Assembly: GCF_935822925.1 (NCBI RefSeq)
Contig: NZ_CAKXZS010000037.1
Location: 1-58,367, forward strand
From: Mesorhizobium ventifaucium
GTDB lineage: Bacteria > Pseudomonadota > Alphaproteobacteria > Rhizobiales > Rhizobiaceae
DNA length: 58,367 bases
Direction of reading: 5' to 3'
Made by a program: the position numbers and the translations under genes. The notes beneath the pieces were generated by a model that ran no database searches, was not told the DNA's origin, and saw only the letters and a list, made by a program, of their open reading frames with translations. Shown here piece by piece: positions 50,896-58,367 of the stretch. Within the stretch, counting starts at the first letter, position 1; every line of letters begins with the position of its first letter.

Positions 50896-53025
50896 CTATG
50901 CGAACATCAGGTCCCGCACCAGGTCGGGTGCTGACTGAAGGCGCTTGATGAGACCCTTGAGCTCTGCCTGCTGCTCGCGCGTCAGGGCATTGATCTCGAC
51001 GCGGTTGGATACCGGTATACCGGCGTAGATGTCCTGCGTCTGCTGGCCGAGCAGCAAGCCGATCAGCATGGCATGGCCAGCCAGCATCGCTCTCATGTCG
51101 CGCTCGCCGCCAAGATCCAGAGCGATCAGTTTTTCGAGCCGGGCACGGGTGCTCCGCTCGCGGATGCGGTGGCGAATAGCAAGCGTGCGTGCGGTCGCGA
51201 CGATCGGAAAAAGGCCATGCTTCTTGATGTCCAGCCGGCCATTTTCAAGCTGAAAGCCGCCAAAAACAGTGAAGGGATTACCGGTCGTCATCTGCTCGCC
51301 GAGAAGCTTCGCGAACACAGGCTCGGCGTGGGCACGGTCATACGCATATTCGATGAACTGCGCGGCCAGCGTCGTGTCGCCATGCACCGGCCTCAGATCG
51401 TAGACGATATCGACGTTGAGCAGGTCCTGAGGCCGCAGCCGGCGAACCCAATCCTCGACGCGCCCCTTCCAGGTGTCCAGGCTTCCGCGGAATGCGGCGT
51501 TCGCGGCCATTACCCCGCCTTTGCAATACGGCACGCCTGATATGTCGAGCATGTCGGCGAGCTTAGTGCCGAGATTTTTGAACCAGCTGTCTTCGGGCCC
51601 GGCCGGTTCGCCATCTGCAAAGACGATTGCGTTGTCCTGGTCGGGGGCCATCAGGCTTTCGCCACGGCCGCCGGAGCCGAGCACGAGCACGGCATAGGCG
51701 CAGGGCGGCGGGCCGTGACCTTCGATCTGCATCTGCTGTTCGGCAAGCACGGCGGCGCGGCGGGTAAGCGAGCAAAGTTCGTCGCTGATGATTTCCGCCA
51801 CCACGCGCGGGTCGATCGCTTCGCCGAGGAGCGAACGTACCACGCCCGGCAGCATCGACCAGCTGGCCGCCAGTTCGGCGGCATCCCTGGCATGCTCGAT
51901 TGTGTCGTCGAGATCGATGGCAGCGGCGGCGCGAAGCCTCAGCAGGTCACGCGCCGAAAGCACGCCGACCAGCATGCCGCCGTCGTCGCGGACGGCGAGG
52001 TGGCGGACTTTCAGCCGATCCATGCGGCCGATCGCCCGATAAGCGAAGGCGGCGGCGCGGATGCTTATCAGCGGTCGCGTTGCGAAGCTTGCGACCGGCA
52101 TGTCAAAAGCCCGCTCGGCGTCGGACGATATGCGGCGCAGCAGGTCACGCTCGGTAACGATGCCATACGCCTCGATCGCTTGATCCGGCGTTCCGCGCTC
52201 GGACACGAGGACCGAGCTGATCTTGCGCTTCACCATGAGGTCGATGACCTGCCTTGTCGGTTTGCTCGACTTCACCACGACTGGCGGGCTACTCATGAGG
52301 CTGCCGACGCGATGGCGATAGGCATAGGGATCAACCGGCTGAAACGCGGGAGCCTGGGGTCGCGAAACCGGCTCGGCCCAGCCGGCGCGATGGCCGGCTT
52401 CGAGAGCGTCCGAAAGGGCAAGGCAGGCGACTTCGGCCTCTCCAAGTGTTCGGATGTTGCGCTTGCGCAACTCTGGAATCAACGCGGCAAAGATGTCTCC
52501 GGCCGCAATCGCATCGCCCAGAGCCGAATGCCGGCCTTCTATCTCCAGGCGAAGCCATGCGGCGATCGTTTCCAGCGAATAGTCTGCCAGATTGGGATTT
52601 GCTATGGTTGCAAGAAGCCGGACGCACAGCGCCCGAGGCTTTTTCCAGGGCAAACGGGCGCGTCGGCATTCGCGCTCCAGTACCGCCAGGTCGAAGCCGA
52701 TCGAGTGGCCGACGAGGATGCGGTCGCCGACGAACTCCTGGAACTGCGCCCATGCATCCGGGAAACTCCCGGCTCCGTCAACATCGGCATCGGTGATGCC
52801 GTGGACGAGCGAAGCCTCGGACGGGATTGCTTCACCGGGATCGATGAGCAAATCGAGCTGAGATTGCCGGACGACCTTGCCATGCGCGACACCGATCGCG
52901 CCAATCTGAACCACGCGCGCCTTGGTGGCGTCGGGTCCGGTTGTTTCGGTGTCGACGGCGGCAGCCGCAATTGCTATCAGCGGTGTCGCGCCGCTCGCCG
53001 GCTTCAATTCCGTCTCTTTCGGCAT
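50896..53025 (-). CDS. Fused DEDDh exonuclease, CBS pair and DUF294 nucleotidyltransferase
   Basis: 709 residues in three parts. 1) Residues about 20-190: a DnaQ-like 3'-5' exonuclease (VDTETTGPD, VGHSIGFDLAVLERE, and GRHSALGDAIAAGDIF with the HD residues). 2) About 240-370: two CBS repeats (MSSPPVVVKSSKPTRQVIDL; GIVTERDLLRR). 3) About 375-705: a DUF294 nucleotidyltransferase (GSGGRGESLMAPDQDNAIVF, GlnD-like G-S-x-R-G-E with D-x-D) and its helical C-terminal domain. CBS-DUF294 proteins accompany VC_2705-type symporters, and a separate exonuclease gene is often beside them; here the two are one protein. Likely a regulator of uptake or signalling. Confidence 0.87.
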   Translation of the reverse strand: MPKETELKPASGATPLIAIAAAAVDTETTGPDATKARVVQIGAIGVAHGKVVRQSQLDLLIDPGEAIPSEASLVHGITDADVDGAGSFPDAWAQFQEFVGDRILVGHSIGFDLAVLERECRRARLPWKKPRALCVRLLATIANPNLADYSLETIAAWLRLEIEGRHSALGDAIAAGDIFAALIPELRKRNIRTLGEAEVACLALSDALEAGHRAGWAEPVSRPQAPAFQPVDPYAYRHRVGSLMSSPPVVVKSSKPTRQVIDLMVKRKISSVLVSERGTPDQAIEAYGIVTERDLLRRISSDAERAFDMPVASFATRPLISIRAAAFAYRAIGRMDRLKVRHLAVRDDGGMLVGVLSARDLLRLRAAAAIDLDDTIEHARDAAELAASWSMLPGVVRSLLGEAIDPRVVAEIISDELCSLTRRAAVLAEQQMQIEGHGPPPCAYAVLVLGSGGRGESLMAPDQDNAIVFADGEPAGPEDSWFKNLGTKLADMLDISGVPYCKGGVMAANAAFRGSLDTWKGRVEDWVRRLRPQDLLNVDIVYDLRPVHGDTTLAAQFIEYAYDRAHAEPVFAKLLGEQMTTGNPFTVFGGFQLENGRLDIKKHGLFPIVATARTLAIRHRIRERSTRARLEKLIALDLGGERDMRAMLAGHAMLIGLLLGQQTQDIYAGIPVSNRVEINALTREQQAELKGLIKRLQSAPDLVRDLMFA

Positions 53026-53339
53026 AGCCCATAGCCTTCCTCTGCCGGATGTCTTGCCGAGACAGCGCCGGTCTGAGACAGCGCCGGTCTGAGACAGCGC
53101 TTGTCGATGCCGGAAAGGTTCGATCCTGCTTGGCCTGCAACATAGAGCGCGCCGGCGGGCCGCGTCGATGGCCGTATTTCAGGCTGTTGCGTTTGCAAAG
53201 TTGCGCCGGGGAGTTGCGCGCCTGCACGTCCATGCTGAATCCCGAAGGTATATCCGTCCTGGCGGCACATTCGCCTTAAAGTGATTTGATACGGTCGCAA
53301 CGCTCGCACATTGTCGGCGAGTTTGCTGCCGAGGCGCTG
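53026..53339. other. Intergenic region between divergent genes
   Basis: 314 bases with no convincing gene. The only structure is a 16-bp tandem repeat at 53059-53100; the rest should contain promoters for the DUF294 gene and the following small membrane protein gene. Confidence 0.5.
53059..53100. repeat. 16-bp tandem repeat
   Basis: GAGACAGCGCCGGTCT at 53059-53074 is repeated at 53075-53090 and begun again at 53091-53100 (2.6 copies). It lies 35 bp upstream of the DUF294-fusion start on the minus strand. Confidence 0.85.
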
Positions 53340-53732
53340 ATGGATGAGATCAGGCGGGTTGCTGTGGGGTGCATCGGGCGCGCCGTCATGTTCGGCTCGC
53401 TTGCCATCGGCTGTGTCATGGTCGGCTTCTCCTTCAACCCGGTGTCTGCATTTCGCTCCGGCGCGTTCCTCACGCTGACCATGGTTCTGGCGCTGATGTG
53501 GAAAGCCACGACCGCAGCCAGCAAGAATCCCAAGCACACCGAAGTCTGGCTCTACCTCGACGAGAAATCGCGCCCAGCCGATGCCTCGGCGCGACGGGTG
53601 TTCGGCACCATCATGGGCGACGTTTATAAACTCTACGCCCAGATCGCGCTCGGCGTGGCGGTTGGCTTCTTCCTGCTGTCGATCGTGCTGATGCTGTTGG
53701 GTCTGGAAGCTTACAGGCCGCCCGCCAAATAA
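53340..53732 (+). CDS. Small integral membrane protein, unknown function
   Basis: 130 residues from ATG 53340 (GAGG upstream; an open frame before it lacks homology-like character). Four probable membrane segments (VMFGSLAIGCVMVGFSF, GAFLTLTMVLALMWKA, IALGVAVGFFLLSIVLMLLG). Rhizobial proteins of this shape are annotated as hypothetical. No operon partner is close. Confidence 0.75.
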   Translation: MDEIRRVAVGCIGRAVMFGSLAIGCVMVGFSFNPVSAFRSGAFLTLTMVLALMWKATTAASKNPKHTEVWLYLDEKSRPADASARRVFGTIMGDVYKLYAQIALGVAVGFFLLSIVLMLLGLEAYRPPAK

Positions 53733-53884
53733 GCGGCCGCGGCCCATTCCCGCCCTCCGCCTGCATGAACCCGGCGTTTTGCCATCGGGCCGATCGGCCT
53801 CGGAAGCGCCGCGCTAAGCAGCAAACGAACCAAATTGTTGTCTGATTGGAGAAAAACATTCTAATAATCGCTGGAAAATAGCAC

Positions 53885-53912
53885 TCGACAAAGTCTACTG
53901 ATTTTATAGATT
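53885..53912 (+). promoter_or_regulatory. Possible promoter of the 51-residue membrane protein gene
   Basis: TCGACA at 53885 and TAGATT at 53907, 16 bp apart, lie in an AT-rich stretch 22 bp before ATG 53935. They resemble -35 and -10 boxes only loosely. Confidence 0.25.
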
Positions 53913-53934
53913 AATCGCCGAGACGGAGGTCGAC

Positions 53935-54090
53935 ATGTCCTATTTCCAGAACGCTCGGACTGCCCGCAAAGACGAGAGGCTCGGTTCTGAGCAGACTTGG
54001 CGGCCGGCTTATGCGGGCGCCTTTGCCTATCTCGTCTTTGCCCTTGCGTTCGTGTTCACCGGGGCAGTCGTTCTGGGTTTTGTTCCCTGA
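53935..54090 (+). CDS. 51-residue single-pass membrane protein
   Basis: ATG 53935 follows a near-perfect ribosome site (CGGAGGT, 4 bp before the start) and runs to TGA 54090. The product has a polar N terminus (YFQNARTARKDERLGSEQ) and one hydrophobic helix (AGAFAYLVFALAFVFTGAVV). Codon use is like that of the neighbours. Small proteins of this kind are often missed. Function unknown; the AT-rich leader upstream suggests its own promoter. Confidence 0.7.
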   Translation: MSYFQNARTARKDERLGSEQTWRPAYAGAFAYLVFALAFVFTGAVVLGFVP

Positions 54091-54224
54091 CTATGGAGCC
54101 CGAGTCATCGGGTCCTGACTTACAGGGGTAGCGATCTGCCGTTTCGCAATATCGGAGTTGAATGAACCGAATGCCGGTGCGCTTTCGCGCGCCCCTTGGC
54201 CCCAACGTGATGGAGGAGATGGCA

Positions 54225-55169
54225 ATGCCGATCGAGTTCACGCATGTTCCCGGTAAAACTCACCCGGCCGACCCAACCGCGCCGTTTTTCTACGATTTCG
54301 TGGAAACCGCGACAAAGCTGTCGCTGATCGAGGACATCGGTTTCCAGAAAATCGTCGTCGACGATCCGGCCGGGCTGCTGACCAATATGGACATTGCGGC
54401 CCGGGCGCTGGACCGCACTTCTTCGCTCGAGATCGTTCTCACGCATTGGGCTGGTGTGATCGAGCCGACGGTGGCGGCACGGCAATTGGCAGCGCTCGCC
54501 GCGAAAAGCGGCTGTCGGCTGTCGCTCAGGATGCTCAGCGAGCCGCTCAACGACGACGATGCCGAGGCACGTCCGGTCGGCCACACGCTCGTCTGGCAGC
54601 GCGTCGATGAATATCTGGTGCTGCTGAAACGGTTGTGGTCGAACGACAGGCCGTTCGATCATGAAGGCGCCTTCTACAGCGTCAGGGGCGGCTATGTGCC
54701 GTGCAACGCGCCGGGTAGTGCCGGCGTGAGCATCCGCATGGGCGGACGGTCCGGAACGGCGCTCAAGGTCGCCGGGCGGCATGCCGATGTCTTCGAGCTG
54801 ACGCCGGGTTCGCTCGACGAGATCCGGCAATTGATGGAGCGGGTGCGCAATGCCGCCGCCGAACACGGCCGGGCCGGCAAGCTGCGCTTCGCGCTTCCCG
54901 TCCGGATCCGTTCGGAGAACAGTGCCTGTTGCCAGAAGGCGGTCGAAATTGCTGGGCCGCCGGCACAGGTCGCGTTGTCGCTGCTCCCTTATGCGGCCCT
55001 GGGAATCGAGGAATTCATGATCGTCGGCATCGACAGGCCGCGCGAGATCGCAACGGCGGGCCGTGAAACGATCGCGTTGCTGCGCAACACTCTGGCGCGC
55101 CGCGAGGCCGATGTCCTTCAGCCGGGGGCGTTTGCGTCCCGCGCGATCCGGGAAGCACGCGCCGGCTGA
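54225..55169 (+). CDS. Luciferase-like (LLM) flavin-dependent monooxygenase
   Basis: 314 residues from ATG 54225, preceded by GGAGGAG; in-frame ATGs at 54162 and 54210 lie upstream. An F420/FMN-type TIM-barrel: DIAARALDRTSSLEIVLTHWAGVIEPTVAARQLA, VDEYLVLLKRLWSNDRPFDHEGAFY and GGRSGTALKVAGRHADVFEL. The middle segments resemble alkanesulfonate (SsuD) and nitrilotriacetate monooxygenases. No flavin reductase or transporter gene is adjacent, so the substrate is open. Confidence 0.88.
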   Translation: MPIEFTHVPGKTHPADPTAPFFYDFVETATKLSLIEDIGFQKIVVDDPAGLLTNMDIAARALDRTSSLEIVLTHWAGVIEPTVAARQLAALAAKSGCRLSLRMLSEPLNDDDAEARPVGHTLVWQRVDEYLVLLKRLWSNDRPFDHEGAFYSVRGGYVPCNAPGSAGVSIRMGGRSGTALKVAGRHADVFELTPGSLDEIRQLMERVRNAAAEHGRAGKLRFALPVRIRSENSACCQKAVEIAGPPAQVALSLLPYAALGIEEFMIVGIDRPREIATAGRETIALLRNTLARREADVLQPGAFASRAIREARAG

Positions 55170-55669
55170 ACAGCAGCGACTTTGGCGGCGTGACAGCCCC
55201 GCTGAAGTCGAACTTTCCTCATAGCGGTTGAAGCTTCCGGCGCTGAGGTCGACGTCGCGGAGGTTCTCCTCGGTCGGGCGGTAGAGCCCTGGGTGGCGAC
55301 ATCGCCGTCGACCGTCCCAAAGCGCTTCCGACGCGTTCCCGAATGTTGATCGGATCGAGAGGGGTGATCGCCTCCTGCGCGACGCGTGGCCGCCAAGCAG
55401 CACAGGCAGCGACATTGCCGCGATCAGCAGGTTTGGCGCGCAGTCATTTCGTCTCGAATTTCGACGCGAATCCGGCGTCACGACTTTTTGTTGACTCAAA
55501 CAGCCGTTTTAATTGTTGACTAGTAAACTCATGTTTCATAGTCAACCGGGCGTTGGCGACGTGCTCAAAGGAATTTTCGGCGTCGAGATTGGCGTGTTTG
55601 CGCACCCCGTCACCGGCCAGCCCATCGGCTATGTGCAATGAGGTCGCTGTGGGAATTAGGGAGAAGCCC
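55170..55669. other. Region upstream of exbB without a clear gene
   Basis: 500 bases. 55170-55480 has no promoter-like composition and is GC-rich. The minus strand is open and reads protein-like text (GLYRPTEENLRDVDLSAGSF) without a start or recognised family, perhaps a gene relic. 55481-55560 is AT-rich and holds the iron-box candidate. Confidence 0.4.
55517..55531. promoter_or_regulatory. RirA-type iron-responsive (IRO) box upstream of exbB
   Basis: TGACTAGTAAACTCA matches TGA-N9-TCA, the consensus of the RirA iron-response box in Rhizobiales, which is bound under iron-replete conditions to repress iron uptake genes. It sits in an AT-rich stretch about 150 bp before the exbB start. A direct repeat TTGTTGACT at 55488 and 55513 and the mate GTCAAC at 55541 suggest more than one operator. 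Confidence 0.65.
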
Positions 55670-56620
55670 TTGTCCAGACATGGTTTGATCGCGGCGTTGC
55701 TCGCATCCGTCGTCCTGTCGGCCGGCGGCACTGCCGCCCAGGAGCAACCGGGCGCGGCTCCGGCGATCGCGGCGCCGGCTCCCGCGCCGGCAGAGGCTGC
55801 GCCGGACGCGGTCGTGCCACCTGCGATGCAGCCCGGCGAGACAACGCCCGCCGAGATCACGCCTACCGAAACCACGCCTATCGAGACCGGTCCTTCGACG
55901 GCGACGTCCCTGACCCTGCCGCATGATCTGTCGCCATGGGGCATGTTCATGGCGGCCGACATCGTCGTGAAAGCGGTGATGATCGGGCTTGCTTTTGCGT
56001 CCTTCGTCACCTGGACGATATGGCTGGCCAAATCGCTGGAGATCCTCGGCGGCAAGCTGCGCGCCCGCCGCGCGGCACAAGCGATCGGCAATGCCGCCAC
56101 GCTGAACCAGGCCGGGCGCGCGCTTGGCCACAATAGCGGTCCTGGCGCCCTGCTGGTGCGGGCAGCCGAAGAAGAGACCGCGCTTTCGGCCGGCTCGCTC
56201 GACCATGTGTCCGGCGACGGGCTGAAAGAACGGGTCACCTCGCGCCTGTCGCGCATCGAGGCGGCGGCGGCGCGGCGCATGTCGCGCGGCACCGGCGTCT
56301 TGGCGACGATCGGCTCGACCGCGCCCTTCGTCGGCCTTTTCGGCACCGTCTGGGGCATCATGAACGCCTTCATCGGCATCTCGCAGGCGCAGACCACCAA
56401 TCTCGCCGTCGTTGCCCCGGGCATTGCGGAAGCCTTGCTGGCCACCGCGATGGGGCTTGTCGCGGCGATCCCGGCGGTGGTCATCTACAACGTCTTTGCG
56501 CGATCAATAGCCGGCTACAGGCAGATCCTCGCCGACGCGTCGGCAGGGGTCGAGCGGCTGGTCAGCCGGGATCTGGATTTCCGCACGGTCGCGCCGGCAA
56601 AGCAGATGGCCGCGGAATGA
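55670..56620 (+). CDS. exbB: TonB-system proton channel protein ExbB
   Basis: 316 residues if started at TTG 55670, which has AGGGAG 6 nt upstream and opens straight into a signal peptide (HGLIAALLASVVLSAGGTAAQ). ATG 55631 would add 13 residues. An Ala/Pro/Thr-rich periplasmic segment follows, then MotA/TolQ/ExbB domain helices (SPWGMFMAADIVVKAVMIGL; GVLATIGSTAPFVGLFGTVWGIM; GIAEALLATAMGLVAAIPAVV). The long N-terminal extension is usual in Rhizobiales ExbB. It powers TonB-dependent outer-membrane transport, here behind a likely iron box. Confidence 0.94.
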   Translation: MSRHGLIAALLASVVLSAGGTAAQEQPGAAPAIAAPAPAPAEAAPDAVVPPAMQPGETTPAEITPTETTPIETGPSTATSLTLPHDLSPWGMFMAADIVVKAVMIGLAFASFVTWTIWLAKSLEILGGKLRARRAAQAIGNAATLNQAGRALGHNSGPGALLVRAAEEETALSAGSLDHVSGDGLKERVTSRLSRIEAAAARRMSRGTGVLATIGSTAPFVGLFGTVWGIMNAFIGISQAQTTNLAVVAPGIAEALLATAMGLVAAIPAVVIYNVFARSIAGYRQILADASAGVERLVSRDLDFRTVAPAKQMAAE

Positions 56621-56635
56621 ACACGGACCGACGCC

Positions 56636-57094
56636 ATGGCGGCTAGAATTCGAGAGAACATCGACGACGATCTCGAGGAAAATCACGAGATCAACGTCAC
56701 GCCGTTCATCGATGTGATCCTGGTCCTGCTGATCATCTTCATGGTCGCGGCGCCGCTGGCGACGGTGGACGTCAATGTCGACCTGCCGGGCTCGACCGCA
56801 ACGCCGGCTCCCCGGCCGGAGACGCCGCTGTTCCTGACGCTGAAAAACGATCTCAGCCTGGCGATCGGCAACGACAGCGTGCCGCGCGCAGCCTTCGCGG
56901 CCGCGCTGGTCGGCAGGACAAAAGGCGACAGGCAGACGCGCATCTTCCTGCGCGCCGACAAGGCGGTCGGCTATGGCGAACTTATGGAGGTGATGAACGT
57001 TTTGCGGGGCGCCGGTTATCTGAAGATCGCGCTGGTCGGCCTTGAGGCGGCGCCTGGCGATGCCGCGGCGCCGCAAGTCGGGACGGGCCAATAA
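56636..57094 (+). CDS. exbD: TonB-system accessory protein ExbD
   Basis: 152 residues. A single N-terminal membrane helix, INVTPFIDVILVLLIIFMVA, with Asp26 as the conserved proton-path residue; the rest is the periplasmic ExbD/TolR domain (VNVDLPGSTATP, IFLRADKAVGYGELMEVMNVLRGAGY). Starts 15 bp after exbB; its stop overlaps the tonB start (TAATG). Confidence 0.95.
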   Translation: MAARIRENIDDDLEENHEINVTPFIDVILVLLIIFMVAAPLATVDVNVDLPGSTATPAPRPETPLFLTLKNDLSLAIGNDSVPRAAFAAALVGRTKGDRQTRIFLRADKAVGYGELMEVMNVLRGAGYLKIALVGLEAAPGDAAAPQVGTGQ

Positions 57095-58068
57095 TGTCGC
57101 CGGCAGCCGCCCTGCCGATGGCCGATCAGCGGCGTTTCGGCGTGCGCGAGATTGCCTGGTGGGCGGGCGCGGCTGCGCTGGTTCTGGTGGCGCATGCCGC
57201 GATCGCCTATGCGATGCAGAGCTGGCGCCCGGCCGAGCCCGATGGCGGGCCGCCGCAGGCGCAGGTGATCGAGCTGTCGCCGATGGCGTTCACGCCGGCC
57301 GAGCCGGCGCCGCTGCCGGATGAGATAGCGCCCGATCAGCCGGACCCGGTCGAGGAGCCCGTGGCGGAAACGGAGCCTGCGCCCGAACCGCCCGTCGAGC
57401 GGGCAGAGCCGGTCGCCGTGCCGTCGGAAACCGCTCCGGCCGACACAGTCGAGCCCACGCCGCCGACCATGGCCGAACGGGTCGACCAGCCGCCGCTCGA
57501 GGAGGTCGTGTCCGACATTGCCGAGGCCGTCACGCCGGAAGTGGTCATCCCGCTGCCGCAGCCGAAACCGGTCGAGGCACCCGTCGAGGCCAAGCCAAAG
57601 AAGCAGGCAAAGGCCAAGGTGAAGGAGCCGGCTGAGGTCAAAGCCAAGGAGCCGGTCGAAGAGGCCAAAAAGCGCCCGAAAAAGGAGAAAGCCGCACCGC
57701 CCCGGACGACGGCCAGTGTCGCTGCGAATCCCGCGGCCAGGGCGGCGGCACCGAAATCGGCCAAGGCGGCGTCCAGACGCGGCAACTTGCCCAAATGGGA
57801 CTCGCAGTTGAGTGCGTGGATAAGACGGCACACAGATTATCCGAGGGCCGCGAAGGCCCGGCGCGCGGAAGGCAGTCCGAGCGTGACATTTACCGTCGAC
57901 GCTTCCGGCCGAGTCCTATCCGCCCGGCTGGCTCGTTCCTCGGGCGATCCGGACCTGGATCGTGCGGCGCTCAACGTACTACAGGGTGCCTCGGTGCCCG
58001 AGCCGCCGCCGGAACTCGGCTCCCGCATAACTCGCACGGCGCCGTTCTCGTTCGCCCTGCGCAACTAA
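57094..58068 (+). CDS. tonB: Energy-transducing protein TonB
   Basis: 324 residues. Membrane anchor near 22-44 (WAGAAALVLVAHAAIAYAM), a long periplasm-spanning Pro/Glu-rich part (about 55-160), a Lys-rich stretch (KPKKQAKAKVKEPAEVKAK) and the C-terminal TonB domain (WIRRHTDYPRAAKARRAEGS, VTFTVDASGRVLSARLARSSG). Completes the exbB-exbD-tonB operon that delivers proton-motive force to siderophore or haem receptors. No receptor gene lies within the window. Confidence 0.95.
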   Translation: MSPAAALPMADQRRFGVREIAWWAGAAALVLVAHAAIAYAMQSWRPAEPDGGPPQAQVIELSPMAFTPAEPAPLPDEIAPDQPDPVEEPVAETEPAPEPPVERAEPVAVPSETAPADTVEPTPPTMAERVDQPPLEEVVSDIAEAVTPEVVIPLPQPKPVEAPVEAKPKKQAKAKVKEPAEVKAKEPVEEAKKRPKKEKAAPPRTTASVAANPAARAAAPKSAKAASRRGNLPKWDSQLSAWIRRHTDYPRAAKARRAEGSPSVTFTVDASGRVLSARLARSSGDPDLDRAALNVLQGASVPEPPPELGSRITRTAPFSFALRN

Positions 58069-58177
58069 GTTCCTCGGCACAGTGATTTTGACAGGTCTGG
58101 GCCGGCAGCGAACGTCGACAATTCCGTCCAGTGGCAAACCGCCATCCTCTAGGATTAGCCGAATCATCCTCCACTTC

Positions 58178-58241
58178 GTCATCCTAGGGCGAAGCAAGGA
58201 GCGAAGCGACGCGGCGCAGACCCTGGGATCCATTCCGTGAC
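58178..58241. repeat. Short palindromic intergenic repeat of another family
   Basis: CGTCATCCTAGGGCGAAGCA to GGGATCCATTCCGTGAC has inverted ends (GTCA / TGAC; CCTAGGG / CCCTGGG). Elements with this sequence are common in Mesorhizobium intergenic DNA and often generate spurious short reading frames. The rest of the 58069-58277 gap shows no gene. Confidence 0.6.
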
Positions 58242-58277
58242 ATCAGCCGAACAATGCTGCGGCCCAGAACCGAACGC

Positions 58278-58367
58278 CTACCACCCGGTCCCGCGAAAAA
58301 GCTCGAACCATTCTGGATTGGTCTTCTCGATCAACTCGATCTTCCATTGGCGCGGCCAGCGCTTCAG
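58278..58367 (-). CDS. GIY-YIG nuclease family protein, C-terminal end only
   Basis: The last 29 codons of a minus-strand gene whose start lies beyond the window. LKRWPRQWKIELIEKTNPEW matches the C-terminal segment of the single-domain GIY-YIG proteins (UPF0213/YhbQ-like), which end shortly after this tryptophan-rich helix. The catalytic GIY and YIG motifs would be outside the window. Confidence 0.75.
   Translation of the reverse strand: MKRWPRQWKIELIEKTNPEWFELFRGTGW

Noticed and set aside
54120..55499. 459-codon minus-strand open frame opposite the luciferase-like gene
   Set aside because: Over the plus-strand gene it has no motif; only the 3' neighbour region reads protein-like, which is noted separately.
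57979..58233. Open frame beginning MDPRVCAASL on the minus strand
   Set aside because: Arises from the palindromic intergenic repeat and the antisense of tonB; frames like this recur wherever that repeat occurs.

Overview
The window is GC-rich, densely coded DNA from an alphaproteobacterium of the order Rhizobiales, most likely Mesorhizobium or a close relative. The basis is the hemC-hemD-mitofilin-hemY order facing tsaD-gpsA, a Ros/MucR-type regulator, many ABC importers, RIME-like palindromic intergenic repeats and a RirA-type iron box. No tRNA, rRNA, CRISPR array, insertion sequence or prophage is visible. The genus is inferred, not proven.

Layout. 1-1.9 kb: the end of a DUF1127 gene, a divergent GcvA-like LysR regulator and a DUF1761 membrane protein. 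1.9-5.4 kb (minus): housekeeping operon tsaD-gpsA-yciI-EVE-methyltransferase. 5.5-11.6 kb (plus): hemC-hemD-mic60-like-hemY, a TerB-like protein and a class I glutamine amidotransferase. 11.8-14.5 kb: a decayed SDR gene, an MFS exporter and a MucR regulator with a C-x2-D-H-H finger. 14.7-20.3 kb (minus): GH15 glucoamylase, 6-phosphogluconate dehydrogenase, glucose-6-phosphate dehydrogenase and a ROK sugar kinase, which form a glucan-to-pentose-phosphate operon. It faces a ribose-type (CUT2) ABC importer at 20.4-25.0 kb.

25.0-38.1 kb is the most distinctive part. It is a divergent locus around a GntR regulator that appears to carry two winged helices. On the minus strand lie a spermidine/putrescine-type importer (potD, potB, potC, potA), a GT-B glycosyltransferase, two paralogous small cupins and an aldehyde dehydrogenase. 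On the plus strand lie the regulator, a second paralogous glycosyltransferase, a PuuA-like gamma-glutamyl-amine synthetase and a PuuB-like oxidase. Both glycosyltransferases have an unusual donor-site signature. The locus suggests uptake and gamma-glutamylation of an amine coupled to a glycosylation step, which I do not recognise as a described pathway.

38.3-43.1 kb (plus): a BMP-family nucleoside-type ABC importer. 43.1-47.4 kb: an IorAB-like molybdenum hydroxylase (with Gln where the catalytic Glu is expected), a divergent AraC regulator and two small membrane proteins. 47.8-53.0 kb: a VC_2705-type sodium:solute symporter with its DUF4212 small subunit, an unknown protein, and a fused exonuclease-CBS-DUF294 protein. 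53.3-55.2 kb: small membrane proteins and a luciferase-like monooxygenase. 55.5-58.1 kb: exbB-exbD-tonB behind a TGA-N9-TCA iron box. The window closes in the 3' end of a GIY-YIG nuclease gene.

Long inverted repeats sit inside several operons, notably directly after both potD and the BMP binding-protein gene, where they could set unequal expression of binding protein and membrane components.
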